From assembly GCA_913020245.1 (NCBI GenBank), contig CAJWAD010000001.1, forward strand, positions 1 to 64,000: DNA of 64,000 nt, given 5' to 3'. The DNA is from an uncultured Oleiphilus sp. (GTDB taxonomy: Bacteria; Pseudomonadota; Gammaproteobacteria; Pseudomonadales; Oleiphilaceae). Numbering within the stretch: position 1 is the first letter of the stretch; every line of letters starts with the position of its first letter. Below, in pieces: positions 46,089-59,445 of the stretch. The notes under the pieces were generated by a model, which ran no database searches, was not told the DNA's origin, and worked only from the letters and a program-made list of their open reading frames with translations. Both the position numbers and the translations under genes were made by a program.

Positions 46089-47069
46089 CTATTTAAACAG
46101 CGTTTCGCCACTCAAACCTTGCTTTTCTAAAATATCTCGCAGGCGTTTAAGCGCTTCTACTTGAATTTGTCTCACCCGCTCTCGGGTCAAGCCAATTTCA
46201 TGACCCACTTCTTCAAGGGTGCTCATTCGGTAACCACGCAAACCGAATCGTCTTGCTAACACTTCCTGCTGCTTACCTGACAACTCATCTAACCAACCAT
46301 CAATAGAACCTCGCAAGTTGCTATCTTGCAGCAGCTCGGCTGGATCTGATGCCGACTCGTCCGCGACCGTATCTAACAATGATTTATCGCCGTTCACACC
46401 GATTGGTGTATCAACCGATGCTATCCGCTCGTTTAAGCCCAGCATTTTCTTCACATCTGCAACGGGCTTGTCTAACAGCTCTGCAATTTCTTCCGCCGTC
46501 GGTTCGTGGTCAAGTTTTTGAGTCAGCTCTCGGGCTGCACGCAAATATAGGTTCAACTCTTTCACCACGTGAATCGGTAATCGAATCGTTCTCGTTTGGT
46601 TCATAATCGCGCGTTCAATGGTCTGTCGAATCCACCAAGTCGCGTATGTTGAGAAGCGAAATCCGCGCTCCGGATCAAACTTTTCGACTGCTCGAATCAA
46701 CCCCAAATTACCTTCTTCAATCAGATCTAGCAAAGTTAAGCCACGATTCACGTATCGGCGCGCTATCTTCACGACTAAGCGCAGATTGCTCTCGATCATT
46801 CGTTTCCGACCCGCTTCGTCACCTTTCTGTGCTAAACGGGCAAAGTGGACTTCTTCTTCTGCAGAAAGCAGCGGCGAAAAACCTATTTCATTCAAGTAGA
46901 TTTGTGTGGCATCTAACTGGCGATAAGAGCTTTCGCTGCGGGTCCCAGACCGGCGGCTGTCGATCGACGTCACAACTGCTGCGATGTCATCTTGCGCATC
47001 ACGCGCACTGCTTGCTTGCGACCCAAACGTTAGGCCTTCTTCATACGTTGTTTCTCTTTCTGCTGCCAT
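46089..47069 (-). CDS. rpoS: stationary-phase/general stress sigma factor RpoS
   Basis: A 326-residue group 2 sigma70 factor. Region 1.2 begins [21 protein letters not shown], region 2 has [23 protein letters not shown] and [17 protein letters not shown], region 3 the VVKELN helix, and region 4 the helix-turn-helix [20 protein letters not shown]. The N-terminus is short, as expected for RpoS rather than RpoD. The position directly after nlpD on the same strand is the classic arrangement, in which the main rpoS promoter often lies inside nlpD. Confidence 0.97.
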   Translation of the reverse strand: MAAERETTYEEGLTFGSQASSARDAQDDIAAVVTSIDSRRSGTRSESSYRQLDATQIYLNEIGFSPLLSAEEEVHFARLAQKGDEAGRKRMIESNLRLVVKIARRYVNRGLTLLDLIEEGNLGLIRAVEKFDPERGFRFSTYATWWIRQTIERAIMNQTRTIRLPIHVVKELNLYLRAARELTQKLDHEPTAEEIAELLDKPVADVKKMLGLNERIASVDTPIGVNGDKSLLDTVADESASDPAELLQDSNLRGSIDGWLDELSGKQQEVLARRFGLRGYRMSTLEEVGHEIGLTRERVRQIQVEALKRLRDILEKQGLSGETLFK

Positions 47070-47132
47070 AACCTTTATCCCTGCTTTTTATTGTCTGTTG
47101 CATGCTTATACTTTTTTACAACAACCTAGCTA

Positions 47133-47918
47133 TTACTTATTGGGTAGATAACGCATCGGATCGACAGGCTGTCCGTCTCTGCGAATTTCAAAATGCACAA
47201 TCGCGCGTTGCGTCTTCTTACCCATCTCTGCAATTTTTTGTCCGGCGTTCAATTTCTCACCTTCTTTGACAAAGATCGCTCGGTTATGCCCGTATGCACT
47301 GAGATAACGCTGGTTATGGTTAATAATAATGAGGTTGCCATACCCCAACAAACCATCCCCGGCATACACCACCTCTCCCGAAGCGGCTGCAAAAATGCTA
47401 TCGCCAACACGTCCACCAATATCGATACCTTTATTGATGGAATGGCCAGAACCTTGAGTCTTATATTTGGCAAGTATCGGGCCAACATGAGGCCACTGCC
47501 ATTTTATGTTCTTGAGATTATTAGGTTTTTTAGGTGTCGTCTTTTTGTATCCAGAATTCGATTTCTGTTTACGTTCTGTTACATTTGGCGCGACAGACGC
47601 CGTTTTTCCTACAGAATGATCGCGTTTTCGGTAGACTTGCTCGCTTACTTCTAGTTTTATTATTTGTCCCGGTTTTATAAGGTATGGCGCTGGAATATTG
47701 TTAGCACTTGCTAACTCTTTAAATCCTCGCCCGTAGCGCCATGCAATACTAAAAAGCGTCTCATCTTTTTCCACGACATGCGTACCAAAATACACGGGTG
47801 GATTAAAAGCTTTATTGTTGTAAATGTTCTTAGAGGTGCACGCTGACAAGAGAATAATCAGCAAGATACATTTTGTTACAAAACCAAGGAAAAGGCGTAC
47901 TTTATCCGCTGAATTCAT
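47133..47918 (-). CDS. nlpD: LysM/LytM lipoprotein NlpD
   Basis: A 261-residue envelope lipoprotein from the ATG at MNSADKVRLF. The signal ends in the lipobox LLSAC. A LysM domain (HVVEKDETLFSIAWRYGRGF…IKPGQIIKL) and a C-terminal LytM domain follow. The metal site is degenerate (NKGIDIGG and IVHFEIR lack the usual zinc ligand set), as in E. coli NlpD, which activates amidase AmiC rather than cutting wall itself. A start 15 codons upstream is also open; neither has a strong ribosome site. Confidence 0.92.
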   Translation of the reverse strand: MNSADKVRLFLGFVTKCILLIILLSACTSKNIYNNKAFNPPVYFGTHVVEKDETLFSIAWRYGRGFKELASANNIPAPYLIKPGQIIKLEVSEQVYRKRDHSVGKTASVAPNVTERKQKSNSGYKKTTPKKPNNLKNIKWQWPHVGPILAKYKTQGSGHSINKGIDIGGRVGDSIFAAASGEVVYAGDGLLGYGNLIIINHNQRYLSAYGHNRAIFVKEGEKLNAGQKIAEMGKKTQRAIVHFEIRRDGQPVDPMRYLPNK

Positions 47919-48072
47919 CTTTACGGTAATGAAAGCTTGCAAGTGCATACCCAGTATTGGCAATATAATTTATGATTTATATGCATTTTTAGAATAAACA
48001 GTAAAAATTAAATTTAAGTATTCAGCGTAAACCCTTAAATTATATAGAATTTTTATGATCGAAAACATTTGT

Positions 48073-48114
48073 AAAAATGTTACCTTTCGGCCCATGCGTT
48101 CCTTTTAGTAACAT
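48073..48114 (-). terminator. weak terminator after the DUF368 gene
   Basis: On the minus strand ATGTTAC … GTAACAT (seven-base arms, 24-base loop) starts six bases beyond the DUF368 stop and is followed by TTTTTAC. The long loop makes it a weak candidate. An overlapping palindrome AACATTT/AAATGTT (48064–48081) could instead be an operator for nlpD. Confidence 0.4.
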
Positions 48115-48119
48115 CTATA

Positions 48120-49034
48120 TTACTTGCTGTTTACCCGCGACACCCCCAGCACGAGGATAAATGATAGTCCAAAAACCCCTAATGCGGCGATGAATTGCGG
48201 ATCCGCACCCACTAACTCCTGAAATTGTGTAGGCAATAGATTTATCTGCTCTAAAGGCACGATTTCACCCTTCGAGTTTTCACGAAAGGAGACCGTCTGT
48301 TTCCAAGGCCAAACTTTATTCAAAGCCCCTAACATCACGCCAGTCAACAACGCGAGCGTGACGTTATGATGTCTTCGCAAGGCCCAGGACAAAACATGCG
48401 CCATGCTCAGCAAGCCAACGGCGCAACCGGATGCGAAAACCAGTAAAAAATTTAGTTCAAAATTCTTTATGCTATCCAAAACCAAGCTGTAAGTACCAAG
48501 CATCAATAAAATAAAACTGCCTGAAATCCCTGGTAAAATCATCGCGCTGATTGCCACAAGACCTGAGATAAAGATACCAAAAAGAGAATGGGGTAAAGCG
48601 ACGGTTTGCAAAGCGCTTAAATACCAAGCGCTTAAAAAACCAACCACAAATACCATCAATTCTCGTGCCTTCCATTGTGTCGTTGCTGTCTTCAGCACGA
48701 ATGCCGAGGCGAGAATCAAGCCAAAAAAACCTGACCACACAAGAATAGGAAAAGCTTGAAGCAAGTAAGCGATCAAATTTGCAAACAAAAAAACGCTGCT
48801 CACAATCCCCGCTAAAAGCGTGATCAAGAATGTGCCATCCACCTGCCGCCAACGCTCAAAAAACACCCCCTCTTTTGCTAATAAAAAAATCTGCGAGGGC
48901 ACGGCCTTGATCGCTTGCAAAAGACGCTCGTAGATGCCTGTAATAAAAGCAATCGTACCGCCCGAAACACCGGGCACTACATCCGCAGCACCCATCAGCA
49001 TACCTTTCAAAAAAACCCAAAGCATCAACTTCAT
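48120..49034 (-). CDS. DUF368 membrane protein, probable polyprenyl-phosphate transporter
   Basis: A 304-residue integral membrane protein with about eight hydrophobic segments. The family signatures GAADVVPGVSGGTIAFITGIY (near the N-terminus) and AMILPGISGSFILLMLGTY form an inverted-repeat pair, typical of DUF368. Members (PopT) have been shown to recycle undecaprenyl phosphate across the cytoplasmic membrane, so this is the likely role by family. It lies between pcm and nlpD in the otherwise standard surE–pcm–nlpD–rpoS order. Confidence 0.88.
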   Translation of the reverse strand: MKLMLWVFLKGMLMGAADVVPGVSGGTIAFITGIYERLLQAIKAVPSQIFLLAKEGVFFERWRQVDGTFLITLLAGIVSSVFLFANLIAYLLQAFPILVWSGFFGLILASAFVLKTATTQWKARELMVFVVGFLSAWYLSALQTVALPHSLFGIFISGLVAISAMILPGISGSFILLMLGTYSLVLDSIKNFELNFLLVFASGCAVGLLSMAHVLSWALRRHHNVTLALLTGVMLGALNKVWPWKQTVSFRENSKGEIVPLEQINLLPTQFQELVGADPQFIAALGVFGLSFILVLGVSRVNSK

Positions 49035-49055
49035 ATAAAGAGCACTCGTATCAGC

Positions 49056-49685
49056 TTAACGCACAACGCCGGGCAAGAAGGGAACGAACAGCGCCGGCTC
49101 GATCGCCTCCTGCTCAAAGCTATCACCATGACGTGTCACAATCGTCAGCGTTTGCTCTGCATCACCGAGAGGGAGAATCATCCTGCCGCCGTCGCTTAAT
49201 TGTCGTAACAACTCTTGAGGAATATCGCCGGGAGCCGCCGTCATTATAATCGCATCAAAGCCCGCCTGTTCCGGCCAACCAATCGTGCCGTCGGCATGAC
49301 GCGCATAGATATTACGCAAACGTAGATGCTGAAAACGTGATAGGGCTTTCTGCAACAGAGGTGAAATACGTTCAACCGTGTATACATGCTCAACCACTTT
49401 GGACAAAATTGCTGCCTGGTAACCTGATCCAGTGCCTAACTCTAATACTCGACGGGGATTAGTTTGAAGCAATAGCTCGGTCATACGTGCAACGATATAT
49501 GGCTGCGATATTGTTTGGTTATACCCAATCGGCAGAGCCGTATCCTCATAAGACCGATGCGCTAGTGCCTCGTCTAAAAAAATATGCCGAGGCATTTGCG
49601 CCATCGCTTCAAGCACCGCCTCATTCTGGATCCCTTTGTCTCGCAGGCGCTGGACAAGACGCATACGCGTCCTGCGGGACGTCAT
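49056..49685 (-). CDS. pcm: protein-L-isoaspartate O-methyltransferase
   Basis: A 209-residue SAM-dependent methyltransferase that repairs isoaspartyl damage. The SAM motif is VLELGTGSGYQAAIL, with the family's ALPIGYNQTISQPYIVARMTELL. The start at MTSRRTRM aligns with E. coli Pcm and has AGAGGG seven bases upstream. A second in-frame ATG eleven codons earlier overlaps the surE stop by 8 nt and could allow coupled translation of a longer form. Confidence 0.95.
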   Translation of the reverse strand: MTSRRTRMRLVQRLRDKGIQNEAVLEAMAQMPRHIFLDEALAHRSYEDTALPIGYNQTISQPYIVARMTELLLQTNPRRVLELGTGSGYQAAILSKVVEHVYTVERISPLLQKALSRFQHLRLRNIYARHADGTIGWPEQAGFDAIIMTAAPGDIPQELLRQLSDGGRMILPLGDAEQTLTIVTRHGDSFEQEAIEPALFVPFLPGVVR

Positions 49686-49710
49686 ACCGATGCCCTCTAA
49701 ATTAGCATTC

Positions 49711-50463
49711 TCAACCATGATCAACCTCGAGCCATCGCTGCAATTCAGGTAGCGCATCATGACGCGTCATATCTACTTGCATTGGCGTAATTGAAACATA
49801 GTCATTCGCAACGGCATAAAAATCGGTACCCGGGCCCGCATCATCGCCCTCACCTGCGGTCGAGATCCACAACCGTGTTTTCCCACGCGGATCGGAAAAC
49901 GTCTCCGGCGGCTGACCTTTAGCACGATGACCCAAGCGCGTAATCTGCTTTCCCCGAAGCATTTCGTAGGGAAGATCCGGCACATTCACATTTAAAATAA
50001 CCCGTGGAGGCAAGTTATCAATAGCGCCCTTCAGTAACAGATCTTTAACGACTTGTGCAGCCGTTTCATAATGCGCATCACCACGATTAACCAGAGACAC
50101 CGCAATCGGTGGAAATTTCAAAAACCGCCCTTCAATGGCAGCCGCAGCAGTCCCGGAGTACAACACATCGTCACCCAAATTTTCGTGCGAATTAATGCCT
50201 GAAACTACTCGGTCTATTTGACCATCATATAAAGCTGTTAAGCCTATATGCACACTGTCAGCGGGTGTCCCATCTACACATTGGTAGCCATTACGTAAGG
50301 TTGTGACGTTCAGAGGACGGGATAGTGTAAGTGAACCACTTGCCCCACTGTGATCTCGATCTGGGGCAACCACAGCAATATCGGCGATTTCCTCAAGCAC
50401 CTCTGCTAAACACTGTATCCCTTCAGCATTAATACCGTCATCATTGGAAATCAATAATTTCAT
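49711..50463 (-). CDS. surE: 5'/3'-nucleotidase SurE
   Basis: A 250-residue metal-dependent survival nucleotidase. The N-terminal metal motif [10 protein letters not shown], the [15 protein letters not shown] loop and the [20 protein letters not shown] segment are all diagnostic. It forms a cluster with pcm and truD linked to stationary-phase survival and rpoS. Confidence 0.96.
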   Translation of the reverse strand: MKLLISNDDGINAEGIQCLAEVLEEIADIAVVAPDRDHSGASGSLTLSRPLNVTTLRNGYQCVDGTPADSVHIGLTALYDGQIDRVVSGINSHENLGDDVLYSGTAAAAIEGRFLKFPPIAVSLVNRGDAHYETAAQVVKDLLLKGAIDNLPPRVILNVNVPDLPYEMLRGKQITRLGHRAKGQPPETFSDPRGKTRLWISTAGEGDDAGPGTDFYAVANDYVSITPMQVDMTRHDALPELQRWLEVDHG

Positions 50464-50499
50464 ATTTCATCTCTCATTAACGCGCACAAAAATATGCCA

Positions 50500-51456
50500 T
50501 CATTGATCACCGTGCGCCATAACCTCAACCTCCAATAACTCTTGCACCAAACTGGTTGCAAACACGCCCGCTGGAAGCATAAAACTTAGTGTTAGTACTT
50601 GGTCTTCAGATTGCCAAGAAAATTGCTCGGCTTTCATTCTATATGGCCTTCTGTGCAAGGTCATTCGATTCTTATGAATGCCTTTTACTAATTCGGGGTA
50701 GGTGGCAAAAAAATCTTGCTCGGCCTTATCTAATGGGACCGTGTCTTCATGCGCGTCACCATAAAGAGGCCCCTCTACCCCTTCTTCTGACCACGAATTT
50801 TCACTGATTTTTGCGGCGAGCAGCTGGTTGAATAAATATGAGCGTGCCGCCGACAGGTAAAAGGCGCGCTGTGAGCGAGATGCTTTTATCTCCCCAGCAA
50901 AATACTGTACGGCACGCCGAACATTAGCGCCCTCTCGGCCAAAACGCTGGGCGCCGAAATAATTCGGAAAACCATGCATTTGAAGGTGTCGCAACGGTTG
51001 TTCTAATAGACCTATCTCAGCAATATTTGTGACACGTATAGTAAAATGATTAGCCTGGTGCGTGCCTCGACGCAATTTTTTATCGTGCCAGTTATGCTCT
51101 AAAATTTTCACCCCGTCCAATTCAAAATGCTCGATCGGCGCGGCAGTTTTGTTACCTAAGTAAATACTGAACCACTGCTGAGTGAGCGCCCAACGGTCCT
51201 TTAAACCTGAAAACCCGACATCCATTGCCCGAACTCCAAAATAGTTTGCCAGCCGCTTGGCCACAAACTCGGTGTTCTGCCCTACTTTTTCTACATAAAG
51301 ATAAAGGTGTTCGCCCGCACCTGAAAAAGATAGATCGAGATATTCTTTCACCTGAAAATCATGACAGGTATGTTTGATCATGCCGCTAGTAATTGGCAAG
51401 CTGTGCGAGCGCGGAAAATCTATTATGTAGCGATCTAACGGCGGCTTTACGTTCAT
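50500..51456 (-). CDS. truD: tRNA pseudouridine(13) synthase
   Basis: A 318-residue pseudouridine synthase modifying U13 of tRNA-Glu. The catalytic Asp lies in [14 protein letters not shown], preceded by [12 protein letters not shown], and the family's [15 protein letters not shown] is present. It is somewhat shorter than the E. coli enzyme (about 349). Its ATG overlaps the ispDF stop by four bases (ATGA), indicating translational coupling. Confidence 0.95.
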   Translation of the reverse strand: MNVKPPLDRYIIDFPRSHSLPITSGMIKHTCHDFQVKEYLDLSFSGAGEHLYLYVEKVGQNTEFVAKRLANYFGVRAMDVGFSGLKDRWALTQQWFSIYLGNKTAAPIEHFELDGVKILEHNWHDKKLRRGTHQANHFTIRVTNIAEIGLLEQPLRHLQMHGFPNYFGAQRFGREGANVRRAVQYFAGEIKASRSQRAFYLSAARSYLFNQLLAAKISENSWSEEGVEGPLYGDAHEDTVPLDKAEQDFFATYPELVKGIHKNRMTLHRRPYRMKAEQFSWQSEDQVLTLSFMLPAGVFATSLVQELLEVEVMAHGDQ

Positions 51457-52682
51457 GCCAGCGGAACCAACAACACGGATGCATAGCTAGCAATACCCTC
51501 TTCCCTGCCTGTAAAACCTAGCTTTTCGGATGTGGTTGCTTTAACACTAACTAAACTTTGATCTACTTGAAGATCCATGGCAATAATTTTACACATAGCA
51601 TCGATATATGGTGCCATTTTTGGTTTTTGCGCAACAATAGTCGTGTCCGCGTTGCCCAGGCGATAGCCTTTCGCATTTACCAAATCGAGTACACCTCGCA
51701 GGAGTTTGCGGCTATCGGCACCTTTCCATTTTTCGTCGGTGTCCGGAAAGTGCTTACCAATATCGCCTAAAGCCAGCGCTCCCAACATCGCATCACACAG
51801 CGCGTGGAGAAGCACATCTCCATCCGAATGAGCTTTTAAGCCCATACTATGCGCAATCTTTACCCCCCCGACAATAATGTGATCGCCCGCTTCAAAGGCA
51901 TGCACATCGTAGCCATTTCCTATACGCACCATATCTCCAAAATTTGCTTTCTGCTTCTCTCGTAAGTACGTTCTGACGGTATGCAGGTCATCGGCGTGGG
52001 TCACTTTAATATTGTGAGGCGAACCTTGCACCAACTTCACTTTCAAACCCAAATATTCCATTGCCGCCGCATCATCCGTGACACTTAAGCCCGCCGCCAA
52101 CGCACTTTCCAATCCCTCTTTCAGGTCACCGAAACGCAAAACCTGAGGCGTTTGTGCTCGCCATAGTTTGTCTCTAGGAATGGTTTTATCTATCCACTCA
52201 CCGCACTTGCTATATTTGAGAGTATCCACAATTGGCAGCGCAAGCATGGCGCCTGAGTCATTATTTTCCAACGCCTCGAACAATCGATCAATGTCTGACT
52301 CATTCAAACAGGGGCGCGCGGCGTCATGCACCCAAACCCAGTCGTCTGCTTGTGCGACCTTCTCAATACTCAATAGACCTTGTAAAACCGTATCATTTCG
52401 CTCTTGGCCACCAAGAAACGTCTGCAGTCGATCAGTATGCCGTGATAATTGAGACAAACTGTCCGGCCAATACGGATCTGCAGGCTTTAGACCCACGCAG
52501 ATCGCCGTAAACTCAGCTCGTTCAAAAAACGCAGCAATACTGTGCTCAAGAATACTTTGCCCACCCACATCAAGATACTGCTTAGCACGGTCACTCTGCA
52601 TGCGCGAGCCAGTGCCCGCAGCAGGAATAATAACCCAGTGGCGAGGTGTTTTTTTGTCTGACGAGCAGGGAATGTCTGACAT
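51453..52682 (-). CDS. ispDF: fused IspDF: MEP cytidylyltransferase / MECDP synthase
   Basis: A 409-residue bifunctional enzyme for two non-consecutive steps of the MEP isoprenoid pathway. IspD spans about 1–240 ([47 protein letters not shown]). IspF spans about 250–409 ([38 protein letters not shown], metal and trimer motifs, EGIASYA). The linker is only about ten residues and the frame is continuous. A GGAG lies just before the IspF Met but only 2 nt away, too close for good internal initiation. Separate genes are usual in gammaproteobacteria, so the fusion is notable. Confidence 0.95.
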   Translation of the reverse strand: MSDIPCSSDKKTPRHWVIIPAAGTGSRMQSDRAKQYLDVGGQSILEHSIAAFFERAEFTAICVGLKPADPYWPDSLSQLSRHTDRLQTFLGGQERNDTVLQGLLSIEKVAQADDWVWVHDAARPCLNESDIDRLFEALENNDSGAMLALPIVDTLKYSKCGEWIDKTIPRDKLWRAQTPQVLRFGDLKEGLESALAAGLSVTDDAAAMEYLGLKVKLVQGSPHNIKVTHADDLHTVRTYLREKQKANFGDMVRIGNGYDVHAFEAGDHIIVGGVKIAHSMGLKAHSDGDVLLHALCDAMLGALALGDIGKHFPDTDEKWKGADSRKLLRGVLDLVNAKGYRLGNADTTIVAQKPKMAPYIDAMCKIIAMDLQVDQSLVSVKATTSEKLGFTGREEGIASYASVLLVPLA

Positions 52683-52687
52683 AAGAA

Positions 52688-52963
52688 TCAGGGTGAGTCA
52701 ATCACCATAAAGAAGGTTTCATTGCGTGCAATCATACCTAAATCTGCTCGGGCACGCTCTTCAATGGCAGCAAAGCCATTTTTTAGATCTAACACCTGTG
52801 CATCCAATCGATTATTGCGCTCTTCTAACATCTGGTTTGCTTGCTCCAAGCCACTTACACTTTTTCGAAGCTTGCTGACTTCTGCAAAACTACCCTCACC
52901 GGCCCACAGACGAAACTGCAGCCCAACAATGACGACGAGCATGATACTCCACAACAACTTCAT
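52688..52963 (-). CDS. ftsB: cell division protein FtsB
   Basis: A 91-residue bitopic membrane protein of the FtsQLB divisome complex. One N-terminal transmembrane segment (about 4–20) is followed by a leucine-zipper coiled coil ([20 protein letters not shown]) and the conserved [17 protein letters not shown] end. It lies 5 nt before ispDF and downstream of eno, the standard neighbourhood. Confidence 0.95.
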   Translation of the reverse strand: MKLLWSIMLVVIVGLQFRLWAGEGSFAEVSKLRKSVSGLEQANQMLEERNNRLDAQVLDLKNGFAAIEERARADLGMIARNETFFMVIDSP

Positions 52964-53124
52964 ACTAACTGAGGGCCTCTGACATTCGTTTATCTTTCTT
53001 CTTAACGTTCAAAACGGTTGGTATTTTCAATCGTATTTAAGTCACTCTAGCCCACAAGCTAAGGTTTAGCTAACGCAAATGTAGCGGGTTTTATTACCGT
53101 AATTTGAGAGTTTATCAACAATAG

Positions 53125-53152
53125 AAAAGGGCGCTAAATTAGCGCCCTTTTT
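53125..53152 (-). terminator. intrinsic terminator after eno
   Basis: AAAAGGGCGCT, loop AAATT, AGCGCCCTTTTT lies about 60 bp beyond the eno stop on the minus strand. The ftsB promoter must then lie in 52964–53124, where I see no clear hexamers. Confidence 0.88.
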
Positions 53153-53212
53153 CGAAAAAACAGAATAGCTTTTGCATAATTCTGTGCTATAAACCATAAC
53201 TAAATTTCAGTT

Positions 53213-54505
53213 TTATTGTCCCTTTATTTCGCCACGACCTCTATATGGCGCCTTCGCTCCCAATTGTTCTTCAATGCGAAGTAAACGGTTATATTTTGCG
53301 ACACGGTCAGACCGACACAATGAGCCCGTCTTGATTTGTCCCGCACAAGTTCCGACGGCTAGGTCGGCAATCGTCGTATCCTCAGTTTCACCCGAGCGAT
53401 GCGATATAACCACGGTATAACCCGCCTCTTTGGCCATTTTAATGGCATCTAACGTCTCTGAGAGACTCCCGATTTGATTGAACTTTATTAGAATCGAGTT
53501 AGCAATATCTTTGTCGATACCTTCTTTTAATATTTTCGTGTTAGTGACAAATAAATCATCGCCAACCAATTGAACCTTATCGCCTAATTTTTCAGTTTGA
53601 TACTTCCAACCATCCCAGTCAGACTCGTCTTGGCCATCCTCAATAGAAACGATTGGGTAATCGGCACAAAGATCAGCCAAATAATCACTGAATCCCTCCG
53701 CAGAAAATATCTTTCCCTCACCGCTTAAGTTATACATGCCCTCTTTATAAAACTCAGACGATGCACAGTCTAGGGCTAAGGTAATATCTTTATCTAGCTC
53801 ATATCCCGCGTTAGCGGTGGCAATTTTTATCACTGCAAGCGCGTCAGCATTAGACGCCAAATTAGGCGCAAACCCACCTTCGTCTCCTACCGCTGTATTT
53901 AGCCCTTGCGCTTGCAGGACCTTTTTCAACGCGTGAAATATTTCAGCCCCCGCCCTGAGAGCCTCAGCAAATGTCGGTGCAGAGACGGGCTGTACCATAA
54001 ATTCTTGAATATCTACGTTGTTATCTGCATGCTCACCGCCATTCAAAATATTCATCATCGGCACCGGCATAGAGTATTCGCCAGAAGTACCATTAATATC
54101 GGCAATATGCTCATACAACTCGACCTCCCTTGCAACGGCGGCAGCTTTTGCTGCGGCCAGAGACACCGCCAAAATTGCATTCGCACCAAACTTTGCCTTA
54201 TTGTCTGTACCATCAAGATCAAGCATCACTTGGTCTAAAACCCGCTGTTGGGTGACATCATGACCCAACAAGGCCGCTTTGATTTCATTATTGATGCCTG
54301 CAACAGCCTTCAAAACGCCTTTGCCTAAATAACGTGTCTTATCGCCATCTCGCAACTCTAAGGCTTCGCGCGAGCCCGTCGATGCACCCGACGGCGCGCA
54401 AGCCGATCCAATCACACCTGAATCAAGAATAACGTCAGCCTCGACCGTTGGATTGCCACGCGAATCAATAACTTCACGGCCCTTGATGTCTACGATTTTA
54501 ACCAT
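53213..54505 (-). CDS. eno: enolase
   Basis: A 430-residue glycolytic enzyme converting 2-phosphoglycerate to phosphoenolpyruvate, and in many proteobacteria also a degradosome partner. N-terminal [17 protein letters not shown], catalytic loop [16 protein letters not shown], the metal ligands in [10 protein letters not shown] and [14 protein letters not shown], and [16 protein letters not shown] are intact. It has its own strong terminator, and lies 44 bp after kdsA. Confidence 0.98.
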   Translation of the reverse strand: MVKIVDIKGREVIDSRGNPTVEADVILDSGVIGSACAPSGASTGSREALELRDGDKTRYLGKGVLKAVAGINNEIKAALLGHDVTQQRVLDQVMLDLDGTDNKAKFGANAILAVSLAAAKAAAVAREVELYEHIADINGTSGEYSMPVPMMNILNGGEHADNNVDIQEFMVQPVSAPTFAEALRAGAEIFHALKKVLQAQGLNTAVGDEGGFAPNLASNADALAVIKIATANAGYELDKDITLALDCASSEFYKEGMYNLSGEGKIFSAEGFSDYLADLCADYPIVSIEDGQDESDWDGWKYQTEKLGDKVQLVGDDLFVTNTKILKEGIDKDIANSILIKFNQIGSLSETLDAIKMAKEAGYTVVISHRSGETEDTTIADLAVGTCAGQIKTGSLCRSDRVAKYNRLLRIEEQLGAKAPYRGRGEIKGQ

Positions 54506-54549
54506 CTATTGTGTCTCCAATTACTAAACCTGTTGCACCAACCAATACG

Positions 54550-57064
<2,515 letters not shown>

Positions 57065-57342
57065 TCAAAACCAAGGCTGAACTGCACTAATTTTGTTGAC
57101 TACACATTGCAAAGAGGGGGAGGAGATTTTCACCTCGAGATGGGGCGCCAGAATACCAGAATAGATTCTGTGTCTCAAACACAAAAACACGCTTAGTCAT
57201 GTCTTTTTCGCTCCAACTAAGGCCTATATTTGCTGGGTTTCTTCAAGTTTCATAATTAGACTGCGCACAATCGTGCATTTCCACTTGAGGGCCCACTCAG
57301 CTGAATGCTATAAACTATTTCAAGTTCACATAACAGACTCTT

Positions 57343-58296
57343 ATGCTTAAGCCCTTATCCTACATATTCAGTTCTCTACTTCTTGTGCTCGCGTTTTATC
57401 CATCAGTGCTGCTTGCCGAAACCCTTGTTTTAGGAGTCGCGCCCAGTGCTGAGGCGCCCTTTCCGCGCTATGAAGAGGTACTCAACAATGCCAACAGTAA
57501 AGTATTGAAGACGTATTCGAGCTATCGCAAATTACCCCCGTTAAAAACGAAGGCTCAGGCGTGGAAAGAAACGAGCATTTATCTAAGTGGACAAACGGGC
57601 CTAAACATTGTTTCAGATCTGCCAACTTCGCAGCTTCAATTTGAAAGGAAGCTTGCACTAGGCGAGTATGCGCTTGTCTATTTATCACCCCTACAGTTTG
57701 TCACGGCCCGCAATCATCTTGGCTTTCAAGCACTTGCAAAACGTAAAGCTCAACCCGTGCGGGGCCTGTTGTTAGTCTCACAAGACAATCAGTCGAAAAC
57801 CTTGCGTGACGTAAAACAAGAAATATTATCACTTCCAGGCTTACTTGATTTTGCCAGCTCCATCGCGCCGCGATTCAGTTTGGATCGCCTGAATTTTAGC
57901 TTTCCATTGTATTTAAAATTAAGCGAATCCGAAATCGTTGCGAAGCTTGTGACTGGCGAGATCAATTTCGGAAGTGTATCAGAGCATCACTATCTCTCCC
58001 TCGACCCTGCTACGCAAAAGAAAATCAAAATACTCTGGGAAACACCTGGTTACACGCCATTCGCTTTGGCAGCGAACCCGAACGTGCCGTTTTATTCAGT
58101 TAGCAAGCTTCAGCGAGCACTCATTAGCATGGGCAAAAAGGCTCAAGGAAAAAATTTGCTTCCCTACCTACAAGTGAATAATGGGTTTGAAATTGCTAGA
58201 AATAGCGATTGGCATGATATCGAACAAATTGACATCGACATGCTCAATAATAATCTTCAGGTGGTCGACCACTCGACCCCAGAGCAAGCAAAATGA
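57343..58296 (+). CDS. PhnD-like periplasmic substrate-binding protein
   Basis: A 317-residue exported protein: signal peptide about 1–25 (ending VLLAE), then LVLGVAPSAEAPFPRYEEVL and FERKLALGEYALVYLSPLQFV, which fit the PhnD/phosphonate-binding-like (type 2 periplasmic) fold. Cognate permease and ATPase genes do not follow directly; the next transporter is of a different family. It may therefore be an orphan binding protein or a sensor input domain protein. It is divergent from pyrG across 287 bp, in which no firm regulatory element was identified. Confidence 0.7.
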   Translation: MLKPLSYIFSSLLLVLAFYPSVLLAETLVLGVAPSAEAPFPRYEEVLNNANSKVLKTYSSYRKLPPLKTKAQAWKETSIYLSGQTGLNIVSDLPTSQLQFERKLALGEYALVYLSPLQFVTARNHLGFQALAKRKAQPVRGLLLVSQDNQSKTLRDVKQEILSLPGLLDFASSIAPRFSLDRLNFSFPLYLKLSESEIVAKLVTGEINFGSVSEHHYLSLDPATQKKIKILWETPGYTPFALAANPNVPFYSVSKLQRALISMGKKAQGKNLLPYLQVNNGFEIARNSDWHDIEQIDIDMLNNNLQVVDHSTPEQAK

Positions 58297-58456
58297 ACAT
58301 AACAGAGAAGTGGCTGACTAGCATAATCCTGTCCAACGGCAGCGGTTGTTTTTCAGGTTTGCTAAGCGCATGATGCCATGCAGAGGCGTTGAGCAAAGGC
58401 GACCTAATAAAGCGGTAAACACAAGCCGAAAATAATCATAATACAAGGAAACAATC

Positions 58457-59431
58457 ATGCTTCGAATCAAAAGTCTCGCGATGCTTTTAATTGGTCTAGG
58501 TACCTTAGGCAGCCCTTTTCAGAGTTTCGCTAGCGCCCCAGACAAGCACGTCGCCATCACACAAATCGTCGAGCACCCAGCGCTTGATGCAGTGCGTAAA
58601 GGCGTTAAAGACGTGCTAAGCGAGTCAGGATGGGACGCCGAGAAGAACTTAAAATGGGAATATCAAAGCGCGCAAGGTAACCCCGCGACGGCTGCCCAAA
58701 TTGCTAAAAAATTCGCAGGTAGCAATCCAGATGTGATCGTTGCAATTGCTACACCCTCTGCACAAGCAATGGTGGCTTCAGCACGAAACAGCAATATTAT
58801 CTTTTCCGCAGTAACCGATCCGGTTGATGCAAAACTGGTCAAAGCATGGGATCAACCCAGCCCTAAAGTAACAGGTGTCTCTGACCTGACGCCTATCGAC
58901 AAACATATGGCCTTAGTAAAAGAAATTGTTCCCGCCGCGAAAACCATCGGAATCATATACAATCCGGGCGAAGCAAATGCCGTTTCTCTAGTCAAACTCG
59001 TCAATGAACATGCCCCACAACTCGGAATGACGGTTATTGAAGCCGCCTCACCAAAATCTGCGGATGTACAAACAGCAATGCGCTCATTGGTCGGTAAAGT
59101 AGATGCGGTTTATTTACCCACCGATAACACCGTAATCTCTGCGCTTGAGGGCGTCATAAAAGTTGCTGAACAAGCCAAAATCCCGGTCATTGCTGGAGAT
59201 ACCGACAGCGTTAAACGCGGAGCAATTGCGGCATTGGGGTTCGATTACTACCAAGTGGGACGTCAGACCGGCGGAATGGTCGTGGATGTTCTAAATGGAA
59301 AAACACCGGGCGAACTTCCGGTTCAAGGTATCGAGAATACCGAGTTATTTGTTAATTTAGGTGCAGCAGAAAAAATGGGCATCACATTAGATGAGGTGCT
59401 CATCAAACGAGCACAAGAAGTGGTTGAATAG
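58457..59431 (+). CDS. ABC transporter substrate-binding protein (ABC_sub_bind, TrpX-like)
   Basis: A 324-residue periplasmic binding protein with a signal peptide (about 1–26) and two lobes of the PF04392 type: VAITQIVEHPALDAVRKGVK, then FAGSNPDVIVAIATPSAQAM and GIIYNPGEANAVSLVK. Relatives (TrpX) bind aromatic amino acids, but the ligand here is not provable. AAGGA precedes the ATG. It is followed by its permease (14 nt) and ATPase. Confidence 0.88.
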   Translation: MLRIKSLAMLLIGLGTLGSPFQSFASAPDKHVAITQIVEHPALDAVRKGVKDVLSESGWDAEKNLKWEYQSAQGNPATAAQIAKKFAGSNPDVIVAIATPSAQAMVASARNSNIIFSAVTDPVDAKLVKAWDQPSPKVTGVSDLTPIDKHMALVKEIVPAAKTIGIIYNPGEANAVSLVKLVNEHAPQLGMTVIEAASPKSADVQTAMRSLVGKVDAVYLPTDNTVISALEGVIKVAEQAKIPVIAGDTDSVKRGAIAALGFDYYQVGRQTGGMVVDVLNGKTPGELPVQGIENTELFVNLGAAEKMGITLDEVLIKRAQEVVE

Positions 59432-59445
59432 GCCCACCATCGTCC

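Noticed and set aside
47133-47918. NlpD as an inactivated endopeptidase
   Set aside because: Loss of zinc ligands is normal for NlpD, which acts as an amidase activator.
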